DNA from: Allacma fusca
Taxonomy: Eukaryota; Arthropoda; Collembola; Symphypleona; Sminthuridae
Length of the DNA stretch: 64,000 nucleotides
Direction: 5' to 3'
Assembly (NCBI GenBank): GCA_947179485.1
Contig: OX359250.1
Location: 34,936,783 to 35,000,782, forward strand
Part shown: positions 35,803-47,922 of the stretch, piece by piece
How the letters are laid out: each line of letters begins with the position of its first letter
How positions within the stretch are numbered: position 1 is the stretch's first letter
The notes under the pieces: model-generated
What the model was told of the DNA's origin: nothing
Database searches by the model: none
Seen by the model: only the letters and a program-made list of their open reading frames with translations
Translations under genes and position numbers: made by a program

Positions 35803-36297
35803 TAGTGTTTCTGTTCGGTATCGGGAATTCCCGAGGTTCCGGTTCGGTTTCGGTTCCGGTACGGTTTCGGGTCAACGTTTTAAAGAACCGTTACATTTCG
35901 GTCCGGTTTCGGGTCATCGGTTTATGGACCGTCAAATTTCGGGACGGTTTCGGGTACAAAAATCAAAACCGAAAGTTTTCGGAAATGGTTTGTTAAAGCT
36001 GCCGTTTTGGATGAAAACGCGAAACTTGCATTTGGCCAGCATTTGTCAACTATCATTTGAAAAGGCGACACAATTTTGGCTTCCATAAAAATGAATCATA
36101 TACATTTTCTGTCGGTTCGGAAAGGAACCGGAACCGGTTCGGGAACCGCTTTTATTTTCCGGATCGGTTCCGGGAAGTCAAAAATGTCCCGGACTCGAAA
36201 ATAACGGTTCCGGTTTTGGGAACAGAATTGGGATTTTTTTCGGTTCGGGAAAACGAGTCGGGTCGAGTCCATGTTTTGGTACCGTTCAGAAACACTA
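35803..36297 (+). mobile_element. 495-bp hAT-like MITE, copy A
   Basis: Terminal inverted repeats: TAGTGTTTCTGTTCGGTA on the left and TAGTGTTTCTGAACGGTA on the inverted right. The exact 8-bp duplication CTCTACGT lies at 35,795-35,802 and 36,298-36,305. Subterminal regions are packed with GGTTCCGG, GGTTTCGGG and their complements. A second copy lies in opposite orientation at 50,617-51,110. No coding capacity. The related unfilled site near 58,285-58,310 reads CTCTTTGTTGAGAATGCCC. Confidence 0.92.
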
Positions 36298-37228
36298 CTC
36301 TACGTTGAGAATGCCCGGAGTAGACAAGGTGCAAAATTCGAGAATGAGGAGCTCAATGGAAGAAAATGTGGAGGAGACAAGATTTTCGGATGATTTTGTG
36401 ATGGAAGACAGTGACGTGATGAAAATATTCGAAATCACTGGGATTTCCGAAAATTTTATTGGGATTCATTGTCATCAAATGTCAATGGTCCGCCTCAGAT
36501 ATTTGGACTACAACATGCAAAAATGTGACAAAAGTTACGAATTATTTCCATGATTGTCATCAGCAACGAAATGTTTTCCTCGAAATTAAAGAAACATCGA
36601 CAACTCCTCAGAAAGCTCAAAATATTTCCTAACAAAATTTTTAAAAATGTTTCGCGACGAAGGAATGTTAACAACGAAATGTTTTCCTCAAAATTAAAGA
36701 AACATAAGCAGCCATCGACAACTCCTCAGAAAGCTCAAAATATTTCCTAACGAAATTTTTAAAACTGTTTTGCGACGAAGGAAAGTTAACAGCGGAAACC
36801 CTCAACTGCAGTTGATTTTGCACTACTACCTCAGAATGGAAACCATTTCAGACCATGCATTTAGTCACGGACAACAAGTTTTATCGAAATACCCAGCTAT
36901 TTACTAAAAACACCAATTTATCAGGAATTGATGGAAAATTTTTCCAACTAATTTACTTTTGAAATAAAAATAGGTTGGGAAAAAATATTTCGCAAACTAC
37001 CGTTTTGTGTAGAAAAAGGTTTAGATAAATTGCAAAAAATGAGAACCAGTTTTAGCCAATTTGTTTACATCGCCGAAAATATCATGCCGAATCCCTAGCA
37101 ATAAATACAAAAATCCGGCTAACTTCTTAGGAACCATGAAAAATCGGTTGTCTAATCTCCAGGGATGGACGTCAAGGTTGATGGATGAATTTAAAAAAGT
37201 ACAATCTTTTCTTTGGATCTATCTTATC
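36298..37228. repeat. Dispersed-repeat mosaic with a local tandem duplication
   Basis: No gene is seen. 36,298-36,500 matches 58,295-58,450 (GAGAATGCCC, then TTCGAAATCA). A tandem duplication of about 108-118 bp lies at 36,563-36,793 (AACGAAATGTTTTCCTC, ACAACTCCTCAGAAAGCTCA twice). Confidence 0.65.
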
Positions 37229-38211
37229 TAGGGAATGTCGATTGAAAATGCCCTCGCATAAATGCCTGCCAAGCTGAATATGCCCAAAGTGCCCGCCAAC
37301 GTGCCATATTTTTGGGCATATTGGCACATTGGGAAAATGCCCTGAATTTGGGCATTTTCGCCAGGGCATATTCGGCATTTTGGGCATATTCGACATTGTT
37401 TTCATTTTCAACCGGGAATATTCCAAAAATGCCAAAAATTCCACTATTCACTATTAAAATGAAATCCTATGAAAGGCGTACATGGCAATTTTGTTTAAAT
37501 GTATTATATTTCAAAAGATACTCGCTGTGTATCATACAGACACTTTGTATTGAATTATTGACGAATGCAATTTTGTTGCATTTTGTATAAAGTTAATCAG
37601 AAGACTTGAGTGATAAATACGTCATCAAAAATCCTCCCCATCAGAACTTTGATTTGTATAACTTTCATCCTCTGTAGCAGTTGCTCCGCCTCCAGCGTAA
37701 ATAAAATTTCTCAAATTTTCTGACCAGTGATTCGAGGTTGTCATAGTTTATTGCATTCCAAAATATGAGTTTTGTCCAGTAGTAACAATGGTTAGACGTT
37801 TTAAAAACAACAACCCCTACAATTGTCTACTCGCCAGATTTATTTACCTGTGTGCTAAAACCGTCGAGTAATCGTTTTTAGTTATAACGATGTGAGCGGG
37901 GTAGTGTGCAGTAGTAGGAAGTGGAAGTAGCAGCGACCAATAACGTCTGGAAAGGTTAATCGACCCGAATATTTGAACTGAATATGCCCAAAATGCCGAA
38001 TATGCCCAGGAATCAAAATGCCCAAAATGCCCGTGCCGAATATGCCCAAAATCTACGTATTTGCCCAAAGTTGAAAATGCCCAAAATGCCCGTGCCGAAT
38101 ATGCCCAAAATCTACGTATTTGCCCAAAGTTGAAAATGCCCAAAATGCCAGGGCATTTTGGGCAGGCATGATGCCCAATATGCCTTGGCATTTTCAAATC
38201 GACAATCCCTA
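37229..38211. mobile_element. 983-bp hAT-like element with TGCCCAAAATGCC arrays
   Basis: Left end TAGGGAATGTCGATTGAAAA and inverted right end TAGGGATTGTCGATTTGAAA, both running into AATGCC. The exact 8-bp duplication ATCTTATC lies at 37,221-37,228 and 38,212-38,219. Both subterminal regions are arrays of TGCCCAAAATGCC/GGGCATATT words on either strand. The interior (37,440-37,960) shows no transposase. The host sequence is present uninterrupted at 48,575-48,650 and about 56,865-56,960. Confidence 0.92.
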
Positions 38212-39084
38212 ATCTTATCTCCCTATATCCGTTCTATGGAACGCTATTTTTAACTTAGGATGGTGGTATTAGGCTCAAATGATTGCCCATGAAGGATGCT
38301 ACGAACGCAATGCTTAAAAATATTCCTGTCAACGACAAAACGTGCACGAAAAATGGCTAGATGTAAAGCCCTCCTTTTTGGCGTATTTGCTCGAGGAGAT
38401 GAATTTACCCAACCTTGTTTTCTATTCTTACGTGTAATGCAGACAATTATCAACGACGTTGAGAATTGAAGACATGACGGGAGAAACATATTTGAAATAA
38501 AATTACTAGTCCACAAAATATGAATGACTTCACACCATTCGCAGGGATATATTACACGTGAGAAAGCATCACAGTAGTGTAGTAATAATTTTACTTTTTC
38601 CAAAACTCCTCACAAAACATTTTGTCAACTACTCAGGAATAATCACATCAGTCAATCTAGAAATTGGAAAAATATCCAGGAATGGAAAAAGGCAATTAGC
38701 CAACTGTTGCGGAATTAGGTTAAATTAAATATCGACTATTTGCTAAATCCATTGGCTACCCACATAGAAATCGACAAAAATATTGTGACAATTGCTTAAG
38801 AATTGGAAAAATCTTTCCAAACTTCCATGCCGATAATATTTGTTTGAGGTTATTTATATGTGCGCTAAAAGTAGGCCAACAATTGAACAAGCGTAAAAAA
38901 ATCGCCACGTGATTCTTGCGAAACAATTACGACATTTCAGAAAGTTTTCTAAGCAAAAATTACATTTCCTGTGAATCCTGAAAATCCCCTCTTAAAAGAA
39001 TGTGTCCACCTTTTATTTAATTAGCCTGTAATAAACGGCTCGAGTCTGAAAAACACTGTTTAAGAGATCTCCCAATTCTGACCC

Positions 39085-39230
39085 AGGTCAACGATTAAAA
39101 ATCCGCAACTAAACGAAATTATTGGAATTAAAGACTATGGCCTTACTGTACCCGGTGCCTGAAAACATTTTGCTCCTCCGCTATTCCTTAGAAGGGGCAG
39201 CGGTAAAATTGTATTCGTGTCACATTCGTA
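39085..39230 (+). repeat. Dispersed repeat family R1, copy 4 (core only)
   Basis: Short copy that keeps the conserved core from CTGTACCCGGTGCCTGAAAA to GGGGCAGCGGTAAAA, with shorter and more diverged flanks than the other copies. Confidence 0.8.
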
Positions 39231-39479
39231 TACACATCAGGCCATATCCCAATTACCCCGAAAAGTTCCAAGATATTGAACTTAATCATTAGTGAGACAC
39301 AAATACGCGCTGGACTCCTTGTGTGTTTCGTCGCGCTTATTTCAACTTATGAGGGTAGCCGTAAAAGTAATTATTACATTAGCTGTGAGTCCTGAAAATC
39401 AGTTTTTAAAAGATTATTTGTCGACCTTGTACTTAGTTAGCCTGTAATAAACGACTCGAGTCTGAAAACCATTGTTTAA

Positions 39480-39720
39480 GAGATTTCTATATTTTGACCC
39501 AGGTCAATGATTAAAAAATCCGGAACTAAACTTCTTACAAATAAAATATTTCGTGAATCACTTCTCTATACGTGGGCTACGGCGAATTAATGGAATTAAG
39601 GATTATGATCATAATGTACCCGGTGCCTGAAAACATTTTGCTCCTCCGCTATTCCTTAGAAGGGGCAGCGGTAAAAATATATTGGAATCCCCCATTTTAT
39701 ACAAAATTTTTTTCCATATT
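39480..39720 (+). repeat. Dispersed repeat family R1, copy 5
   Basis: Copy with GACCCAGGTCAATGATTAAA, TACAAATAAAATATTTCGTG and the intact hairpin core ending GGGGCAGCGGTAAAAATATA. It lies about 400 bp from copy 4 in the same orientation. Confidence 0.85.
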
Positions 39721-41442
39721 TTAAAAATCTGTTCTATCCACGTAGTTCTAAGAACTTGAATGTACAGAGCTCAGGAAAATGGAGCGACTTCATTGTCGGG
39801 AAAAACTAAAATTTTCAATGTGTTTGAATTATATACTTGGCCAACGATCTCAGATATTACAAACAAATTATAAGTAAACTGAATTTAGGATTTACCTTGG
39901 TTCTCGAAGAACTGCAATAACTTTTGTCTATGATGCTATTTCTCTTTAGTTAATACCTCATTTTAAAGGTAGATACTTAATTGGCTTACTGAAGATATTG
40001 GATCTGAGATCTGACCATCTACAAACTCGTAGCGGGCTATTGAAATAACATAGTTTTCAACCAAAATTCGTCCTGTCTTTCCGCTAAATGAACTTATTTG
40101 AGACTGAGACCTCCAATTCAGGGCTGAGTATAACTCTGATTACATTTTGTAATAAATTGCAAAATTTTTAAATTCATTTTGACTACGGCACACATTTTAT
40201 AACCAATACTTCCATCATCTGAACGTTGACCCCACACGATTAAGCAATCCATGAAGTATCTTGTTTTCTGAAAGCTATCCGAATTATTTTTTTTAATAAT
40301 ATTATAAAAAGCAAACGTACTTGTTCAGTAATTCAAATGTGGAAAGGTAACCAATTTCAAATTGAAAAGCGTCCTTACTGAACCTGGATCTGTTCCTACG
40401 GCTTAAATAAAGGGCACTTCAAAATATACTGATGAGGAGATACTCGTCACCAAACACTCACGTCATTCCATCACTACTTACTAATGTAAGTTTCGTAGAC
40501 ATTGGACATCAACTATGTGGAAAAAAGGCATTTTCCCCACCTTATACATACATGCACGCGTATACACATCATTCGGAATTACATTCAAAAAAATATATTG
40601 CAAGACAATACGATCCTTCCCACCACATATCTGCTACCCAGATGTGGTTCCGGAAAAGATAAAATTATTTGAAAAATTGCTAGGAGGCTTGCGACTTTAT
40701 TGTTCGCATAAATTGGAAGAAGGAATAAAAACTTTCAAATCCATGCCATTGCTTTGGTGGGGCCAACTAAACTTATCGAAGGCACTGAAACACGAAGATT
40801 TTAATTGGAACGATCCCCAGATGTAATTACAAATTGGCCCGCATTAAAAAGTCAACTGAGACTCCAACTTGGACTGTCCATGATAGAGATACATTGAGTG
40901 GAAAAAGTGAAAGGGAACTTAATGTTTCGGGACACTTCTGAAGCGGCCACGCGTTGTACTCACTCATGGCAACAGCAACCCTTACGATGTACACTTGATT
41001 TCTGCAGAAGCAGCAGGGATTGACATATTATACGGGACATTCTCGCCATGACGGGCACCTTATTAGCTTAACCTCTCAATAAATACTATTCTCATTTTTT
41101 ATCTACCACAGCATCTCATTTAGAGTCAAAATTTGGTGTTCTCGTAGAGAGAAAGAGAAACCGTTGACATTATATTACATATTAGTTACATATTATTATA
41201 TTACATATTATTATTATATTATGTATTATATTTATTATTTTCAGATAATTATTGAAGAACTCAATCGATCAACCCGAAAAAATAGGCATTCTGGAAATAA
41301 TTAAAATGAGAAATGTAATAATGAAAATAACAAATACTTAGCTTTATGATGACTTCGGGTACAAGTGCTTCAAAGATGTCCTGGTGACAGCCATTCCAGT
41401 GCTTTGGTAGGGTCAACTAAACGTTTGGGAGGTCATACGAAC

Positions 41443-44029
41443 TAGTGCTGTCCATGGGAACGGAAATTTGGTACCCTTACCTGTTCCTGTACCTATACCC
41501 ATTTTTTCAGGAACTAAAGCAAAAGTCCTGTTCCTGTTCCCATTAAAATGGGTACCAATTCAAAGTTCCTGGACCTGTTCCTGCAGGAACAGGAATGTTC
41601 CTGTTCCTGTTCCCAAAAGTACCTACTTAAAGACTAGCAGAAAAATGGAAGTACAATTAACTCACACATATATAATAATAATAATAATTGTTTATTCAGG
41701 TTGATTCTATGGCTCAGGCCCTTACAACCAAACTTACACATATATGCCCCAGGTAACTCAATATATGCATCGCTTTAAAAAACCAAATATCAAATCGACG
41801 TTATTAAAAATAAATAATAGCACGCCATCTCCAATACTTTTAACTATTCGAATTTAAATGATAATTCAGTAACAGTCACTAAATTAATTATCGCAGCGCA
41901 AAGTACAGTAGTAACTGCATGAAATTAGCTATGTCAAGTAGCACCTTTCATTATACTTTTGCTTAACTAATAAGGAAAAGAGCACGCTGGAGTTTTCTGA
42001 GCTACAATTTTGGGTTTAAGTTCCAGAGAATTCAATTTTTGCCACGTGTTAAAGAATCATTATTGTAATTTATTATTTTGTTAAAAAATGACGCCTGAAA
42101 GAGTGACTTAATAATATGTTATGACGTACTTTTAAAATTATATTTTGTTTGTGAGGTATTTTTATATTATAAACTTCATGTAAATACCAGGTAGGTACAA
42201 GTTTTGTTCCTGTTCCCAAACCCGCTTTTGTTCCCATATTTCGGGAACAATTTCTATGTTCCCAAACGTTCCTAAAGTGTTTTGGGAACAAAATTTGTGT
42301 TCCTGTACCAGTGCTCGGACTGGGTACGGGCAATACTCGGGTAAATGGGTATGGGTACAGGTATGGGTACTACCCGGGTACAGAAGTTGCGTACTCGCAA
42401 GTACGCGGGTACTACCCGGGTACTCTTGATTTTAGGCAATAAAGTGGGTACAGGTACGGGTACGGGTATGGGTACTCACTGTGGCATTCGGGTAGTACCC
42501 AATGGGTACGGGTATCACTATGTAAAATTCCTGTACCCGTGGGTGCTGTACCCGAGTATTTTTGGGTACTTGAAGGATTCCTGATGGGATGGATTACTAT
42601 GGCTAACAATAAGACCTACCAACCGTGGAGTTGCTTATTTCGTAGTATACAGATGCTTGCGTTAGTGACAGAGCCAAGTGGCTTCGTCTCATTTATGATT
42701 ACGTGGTAGTTGCAATCTAACGCTTCTAATAATTCATCCAAGGAATCTAATAAAGAAATAGAGCGTAGAGTCAGTGAAATCATCTGTTTATCGACTTAAA
42801 TAGTGAAGCTCATCAACGAAGAATTTCAAGAGGGAAGTTCTTGGGATTCGATTTAATTAGCTTCATTGGGAGCGTAACATTACAATTATTTGAAGACGTA
42901 TTACGAGATAAGATCGGAATAAATATACATTTATTAGCAGATCCACTTGTAGCATTCTTAACGTTACAAGTACCCAGGGTTGCCCATTTGAAAACGCCAT
43001 GGCATTTTATACAGGCAATTTGAGCATTTTCAATTCTGGGTATTTATGACACTTTGAGTATTTATTGAGGTGAATATTTATAACATTTTAGAATGAAAAA
43101 TATCATTCCTTGCACGCAATATTTATATTTCAGTCCCTTTGATTAATTTTGATAATTTTGATGTTAAAAGAACTTGACAGACATCTGAACTTGGCGTTCA
43201 AAACTTCCACGGGGTTGCATTTTAGTCCTATTTTGCCTGCATTTTTCGAAAATCTCCGTCTCGTGCTTCATAAATTTGAGAGACAGTTTACGAATGTTTG
43301 TTTTATAAAGCTGTAATATAAAATGAATATTCAATATTGCCTCCCACATTTATTTCCTGAAACCGCAATATTTGACTTGGAAAAATTATGATCAACTCAA
43401 TTTTCCCGTATAACATTTGCGAGTTCGATTAGCCGGAAAAAAAATTGTTTCTTGTTCTCCAAGTTAAAAAGCAAGTTATGGAGAGTTTAGTATTAAAGAA
43501 TCCGTCCCAATTCTAATTATCCAGAACACATTTCATTTCATTCAGCAAGTTATTATTTTGGGGTAGTAGGATTTGAATTTCGTCAGTGTTTATTAAAAAA
43601 TCCCAAAATCTCGGACACTTTTAATGGAGGTCAACAAATTGACCACTTAAAATTTTTCAGCTGGGCAGGCTAATGTCGTCGGGGATTTTAAATCGGCCAA
43701 ACTTCCAGTATCCGAGTAATACCCGGGTACTCACAATAGATACTCGGGTACGGGTACAGGTTTTGGGTACATTACGGGTACGGGTAAATTGTGGGTACAG
43801 GTACTACATTGTATTTTCAGGTACGGGTACGGGTACTGAAATAAATTACCCGGGTACTCGGGTATGGGTACGGGTATAGGTACAGCATTTTGTAGTACCC
43901 GATATTCGGGTACGGGTATGGGTACGGGTACACGGTTTCTGTACCCAGTCCGAGCACTGTCCTGTACGCACCCATTCCTGGTCCTGTTCCCAAAAACCTG
44001 GGTATCTCCTGTTCCCATGGACAGCACTA
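41443..44029. mobile_element. hAT-like element with GTTCC arrays, outer of a nested pair
   Basis: A perfect 19-bp terminal inverted repeat, TAGTGCTGTCCATGGGAAC, lies at 41,443-41,461 and 44,011-44,029, with an exact 8-bp duplication ATACGAAC at 41,435-41,442 and 44,030-44,037. Subterminal arrays of GTTCCTGTTCCC/GGAACAGG lie at 41,480-41,620 and 42,190-42,300, resuming at 43,975. Another element has inserted into the right array. Without it, this element is about 930 bp. No transposase is seen. Confidence 0.95.
42309..43959. mobile_element. 1,651-bp hAT-like element with GGGTAC arrays, nested
   Basis: A perfect 19-bp terminal inverted repeat, CAGTGCTCGGACTGGGTAC, lies at both ends, with an exact 8-bp duplication TCCTGTAC at 42,301-42,308 and 43,960-43,967. 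Both subterminal regions (42,325-42,560 and 43,705-43,955) are dense arrays of GGGTAC, CGGGTAC and TACCCG. The interior at 42,600-43,680 has no recognisable transposase; an open frame at 42,841-43,023 resembles nothing I know. The insertion target was a GTTCCTGTAC word in the outer element's own array. Confidence 0.95.
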
Positions 44030-44560
44030 ATACGAACGTCGCACTGAAACACGTAGTCAATACGGAGGATGAGGTGTTGTCCGCACTGCTCCGCAGGAGA
44101 AAGTCAACTGAGCCTTGGAGTGGACAAAGGAACGTGTTGTGCAAGCGTTGAATGGGAGAAGTGTAAGGGCACGTAAAGCTTCGGGACACTTGGAAGCGTC
44201 CTGGCATTGTCCTCCCGCGTGGCTCCAACGACCTTTAAGCAACCTTGAGTTGCACAGAAGCGGCAGGGAAGGACATATACGCAGTACATATTGCTCCCCA
44301 TGAGAAAGTAAAATGAGACATGTAAAGTACTGTACCGAAACGTTAAGTGGACAAAGGTAAAGGGTGCTTTATGTTGTGGAACTGACAATAAAAGGCTATT
44401 GTAAACTTAAATTACAGTCACCAGATCCTACTTTGCTTCAAAGGCTACAACGCTATGAAAAATATTGGAAATAAATATAACTTACAACTAGCTGTCCAGT
44501 GACTTGGGATGTAAGTTCTTGAGAGGGGTCCTTGTTGAAGTCATTCCATTGCGATGGTAG

Positions 44561-46728
44561 GGTCAACTAAAATTTCGTACCCACAGCGAATCGCTGTGGG
44601 TTGTTGAAGTCATTCAATTGCTTTGGTGTGGTCAATGGAACTTCTTGAACGTATAACTGAAACACGTAGTTTTTAATTGCAACGATCCACTGGTGTACAT
44701 ATGTATGTATAACTCCACATGAAAAAATCCGTGCACTGCACTGATTTGGGCAAACTTTGTTTGCATGTGCAGGAAAGTGAAACTCGTATTAAAAGATTTA
44801 TAATAGGGTAGGGAAATAGATTCGGATTTTTTCGTTAAAGGTATTATGTCCATACGTCAATTTATTGGAAAGTTATAGCAAATGCAAGATTTTTTATACA
44901 GAAAATAATTTTCTGAGGTCAAACGGTTGAAACCATGTCGCCGAAGTTATCAGAAGGCACAACTAGATTTTCTGGCCGATATTTTGGTAAAGGTCACATG
45001 TCCGTATGTCAATTCGTTGTAAAGATATGGCTACCACAAGATTTTGTAGAGTGACTGACGGACGGACGGACGGAATACACTCGTGCATAAGAAAGTTTCA
45101 CTTTCTAAAAAGGAAACTGGACGACTCCAACTCCAACTTGGACGGTCCGGGTTAGAGAAACATTGTGTGGAAAAGTGAAAGGAACATAATGCTTTTGGGA
45201 CACTTCGAAAGCGTCCATGCGTTGTACACACGCGCGGCAACAGCAACCTTCAAGATGTAAACTTGCTTACATTATAATTATTATTAGTTATTAACATTGC
45301 TTGACATTATTTTAAAAAGATGTAATTACAGCTTCTACCATTAGTCTTGCGTCAAAGATTACAACTTTCTCAAAATTTTGCCGACGTCCGTGGAATTGGT
45401 AAACAGATTTATTCTTTGAAGGAATTCATACAAATATGTAATCGCCATCCGCGGCATTGAGCAAATGTTTGGCTTAACTTTTAAGACAGATTCTTCTCTG
45501 AGAAAAATATTACGCAATATTTTTTAAAATGGAGGAAATTAATTCACAGCCCACCTAAAAACCAAAGAAATAGTGCCACAAATTCGCAGGCATTGGCAAG
45601 CGTATTTTGCGCATTAACTTATAATAATTGGCAAAAAATTGAAAAAATCCACTGAAATGTGCAAAACATTTCATCAAATTGATTCCTAGAAATTAAAGAC
45701 ATTTTCCCTAATCTCCGAAATGGACCAAAGTTATTTCGGAGGTTGTTTAATAATTAAAATTTGTTGAAGTTTGGCGAGTTACTTTTTCAAATGCGGCAGA
45801 CAGCAATAAAAGACCGCCTTAAAACACCGAATGAAATATTCCAGTAACGTGGGACAGAGTAATTCTAATACTGTTGACATTGACAGGTATAAGAATTAAA
45901 TTTAAATGAAATTTACAAACGGCAACACATTTACAACTTCATTTAATTTGCAATAAGTACTTAATTTCCTGACAAAAAAAGTCAATATTGTGCTCATGTT
46001 AGTGAAACAAAAAAACATCGGTGATCAGCACTAAGGTACTATGGGGCGAAACGATACCATAGGATGTAACAGCGAAAATTGAGTTACGTGGTGCTCTTCG
46101 TTCCGAGGGGAACCAGACAACCAGACGCCCGATATTCGCAATACACATTATTACAGCTTCGGTTCGACCCTAAAAATCAGAACAATCAAAATGAGCAACT
46201 CTGTTACACTTTGTCCCTAAAGAACAGAACCAGAACAGGCATTTCAAGATAAACTAAAAATTATCTCAGCACATTGTTTTTGTGTTGACATTGTGAATAA
46301 ACAGGGTCAACTGAGACCATTTTCAATATCAGACATCAATTTTAAGTACCCATGCCACTGCGCGCCTGTCATTAAACTTCATGAATGAGGTGGAAACTCT
46401 TCATGGGCCTCTGTGCAAACAGAGCTCAATTTTCTCACCAGAAAGTGTACCGAATTTCTTACAAACAACACATTTTCTGAAAAACATATTGTGTGGCAAT
46501 ATGAAATAGATGAAGGAATTAGGATTCTAAACCCCGACTTTCCTTGATGTTTCTTAACCCTGAGGCCAGGATTTTAATTACCCATGTCAATGATTAAAAA
46601 ATCCATAACTTAACTTGTTACAAATAAAATAATTTGTCAATCAAAGATTTATTTTAGCTTTAACTTTCTCTCTCAATCCTCTTGAACACCCCTTGGACTC
46701 ATGAAACTTGAAAGCAATGCAAGACCAT
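44561..46728. repeat. Dispersed-repeat mosaic
   Basis: No gene is seen. Contains a diverged R2 copy (44,585-45,265, itself interrupted), a GACG tetranucleotide run at 45,055-45,072, quasi-repeat around 45,400-45,750, and a partial R1 copy (46,340-46,640) that lacks the hairpin core. Confidence 0.6.
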
Positions 46729-47922
46729 CAGGGATGGGAAATTTACACATACTAACTGCCAGATTGGATTAACGGATTAAAGGGAAAACTTTCGATCACT
46801 TGGATTGTATTAACGGATTAAAGCAAAAAATTCCGATCACCTGGATTGGATTAACGGATTAAAGCAAAAATCTCTCATCACCTGGATTGGATTAAGGGAT
46901 TGAGGGAACAAATTCCGATCACTTGGATTGGATTTGGGGATTGACGGCAAAACTCCAAACGTTTGGATTTGATTAAAGGTTTGATGAATAAAATTTTCAT
47001 TGGATTTCCAATAAACATGCAGATATTAAGGATTGATGAACAAAAGCAAAAAATCTCTAATGGATTAGCACATAGACCAATTTAAATCTGATTTAAATGA
47101 GGTTTACGGGTCAACATTTCTTAATACATACTTTGGCCACCATAAATTCGGCAATTCATATTGGGATAATGCGACGACGCAAATATCCTAATTGTTGGTT
47201 CAAATTACAAGGTTGGTCCCATTTATTCAAAGACATTAGTACGCAGTAAATTATTGTGGATGGAGTGGAACCAGGAATAGTCTGCTTAAAATAGAAAGAT
47301 ATAGGCCAAATCGCAATTCCAACCTAAACATTTATACACATGATACACATTTAAATTATTATATTAAACAGCTGAAATACTAGTAATCAAAATATGCACA
47401 TATTTGAGGCACACCTAAAGAAAATTTGTTACTCCGTAATTAATACAAAAAAGCTTAAAGCTCCTACTATGCTCCCACGTTCTTTTCTCAGATTTATATT
47501 TCTACAAACTATAACGGAATGATTCCTGTTTGAAATCGCTAGCCTTGGAATTGTAACATGTCAGCATACACAAGCTACATGTTCATTATGAAGCCGCTAG
47601 ATGTTGAAAAACGTGAGCAAAATGTAGCTATGACTGCAGGAGATATAATCCAATCCACACTACTGACAGCAGTGGATTTTGGGATTACGATTGACCAAAT
47701 AATTTACCAAGTTTTGGATTCGGATTGGGGATTAATTCGTCGCCTATAAATAATTGGATTAAACTAATAGATTAAAATGAAAGCCTTGAACCGGGATTGA
47801 GGATTAAGGATTATATTCAAGTTTCCCCAACACTTGGATTGGGATTGGGATTAATTATTTTTTATAAATTTTGTAATCCGGGATTAATTTAATCCGGGAT
47901 TAATAATCCATTCCCATCCCTG
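46729..47922. mobile_element. 1,194-bp hAT-like element with GGATTAA arrays
   Basis: The terminal inverted repeat is CAGGGATGGGAA, with an exact 8-bp duplication AAGACCAT at 46,721-46,728 and 47,923-47,930. The left subterminal region (46,762-46,990) has about five tandem units of roughly 41 bp based on TTGGATTAACGGATTAAAG. The right side has AATCCGGGATTAA words. A 63-codon open frame at 47,558-47,749 lies inside and is not recognised. Unfilled sites at 49,590-49,620 and 58,535-58,565 (ATGCAAGACCCTACAACCAT) confirm the insertion. Confidence 0.93.

Larger units (their letters stand above)
38212..41321. repeat. Degenerate dispersed-repeat mosaic
   Basis: No gene is seen. 38,255-38,760 is homologous to 26,640-27,090 and 56,960-57,060. 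There are two R1 copies, a diverged R2 copy at 40,720-41,030 and an AT-rich microsatellite (TATTA/TATTAT) at 41,165-41,245. The ORFs (for example 40,432-40,826) lie in repeat sequence also found near 57,690-57,840 and are not conserved. Confidence 0.65.
41322..44560 (+). repeat. Dispersed repeat family R2, copy interrupted by nested transposons
   Basis: 41,322-41,442 and 44,030-44,560 together match the copy at 19,050-19,620 colinearly. The 2,587 bp between is a later insertion. The join point matches CTACGAACGTCGCACTGAAA of the uninterrupted copy, allowing for the duplicated ATACGAAC. Confidence 0.9.

Noticed and set aside
42966..43040. Possible extra element starting CAGGGTTGCCCATTTGAAAA inside the inner hAT-like element
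   Set aside because: It resembles the 983-bp family (TGCC/ATGGCA words), but no matching inverted right end or 8-bp duplication could be located.
43731..44228. 165-codon minus-strand frame across the nested transposon and R2 repeat
   Set aside because: It crosses two transposon boundaries; its proline/valine repeats come from the GGGTAC array. A composition effect, not a gene.
45055..45072. GACG tetranucleotide run as a telomere- or centromere-related repeat
   Set aside because: Only about four units; such runs are common within small arthropod transposons and carry no further structure here.
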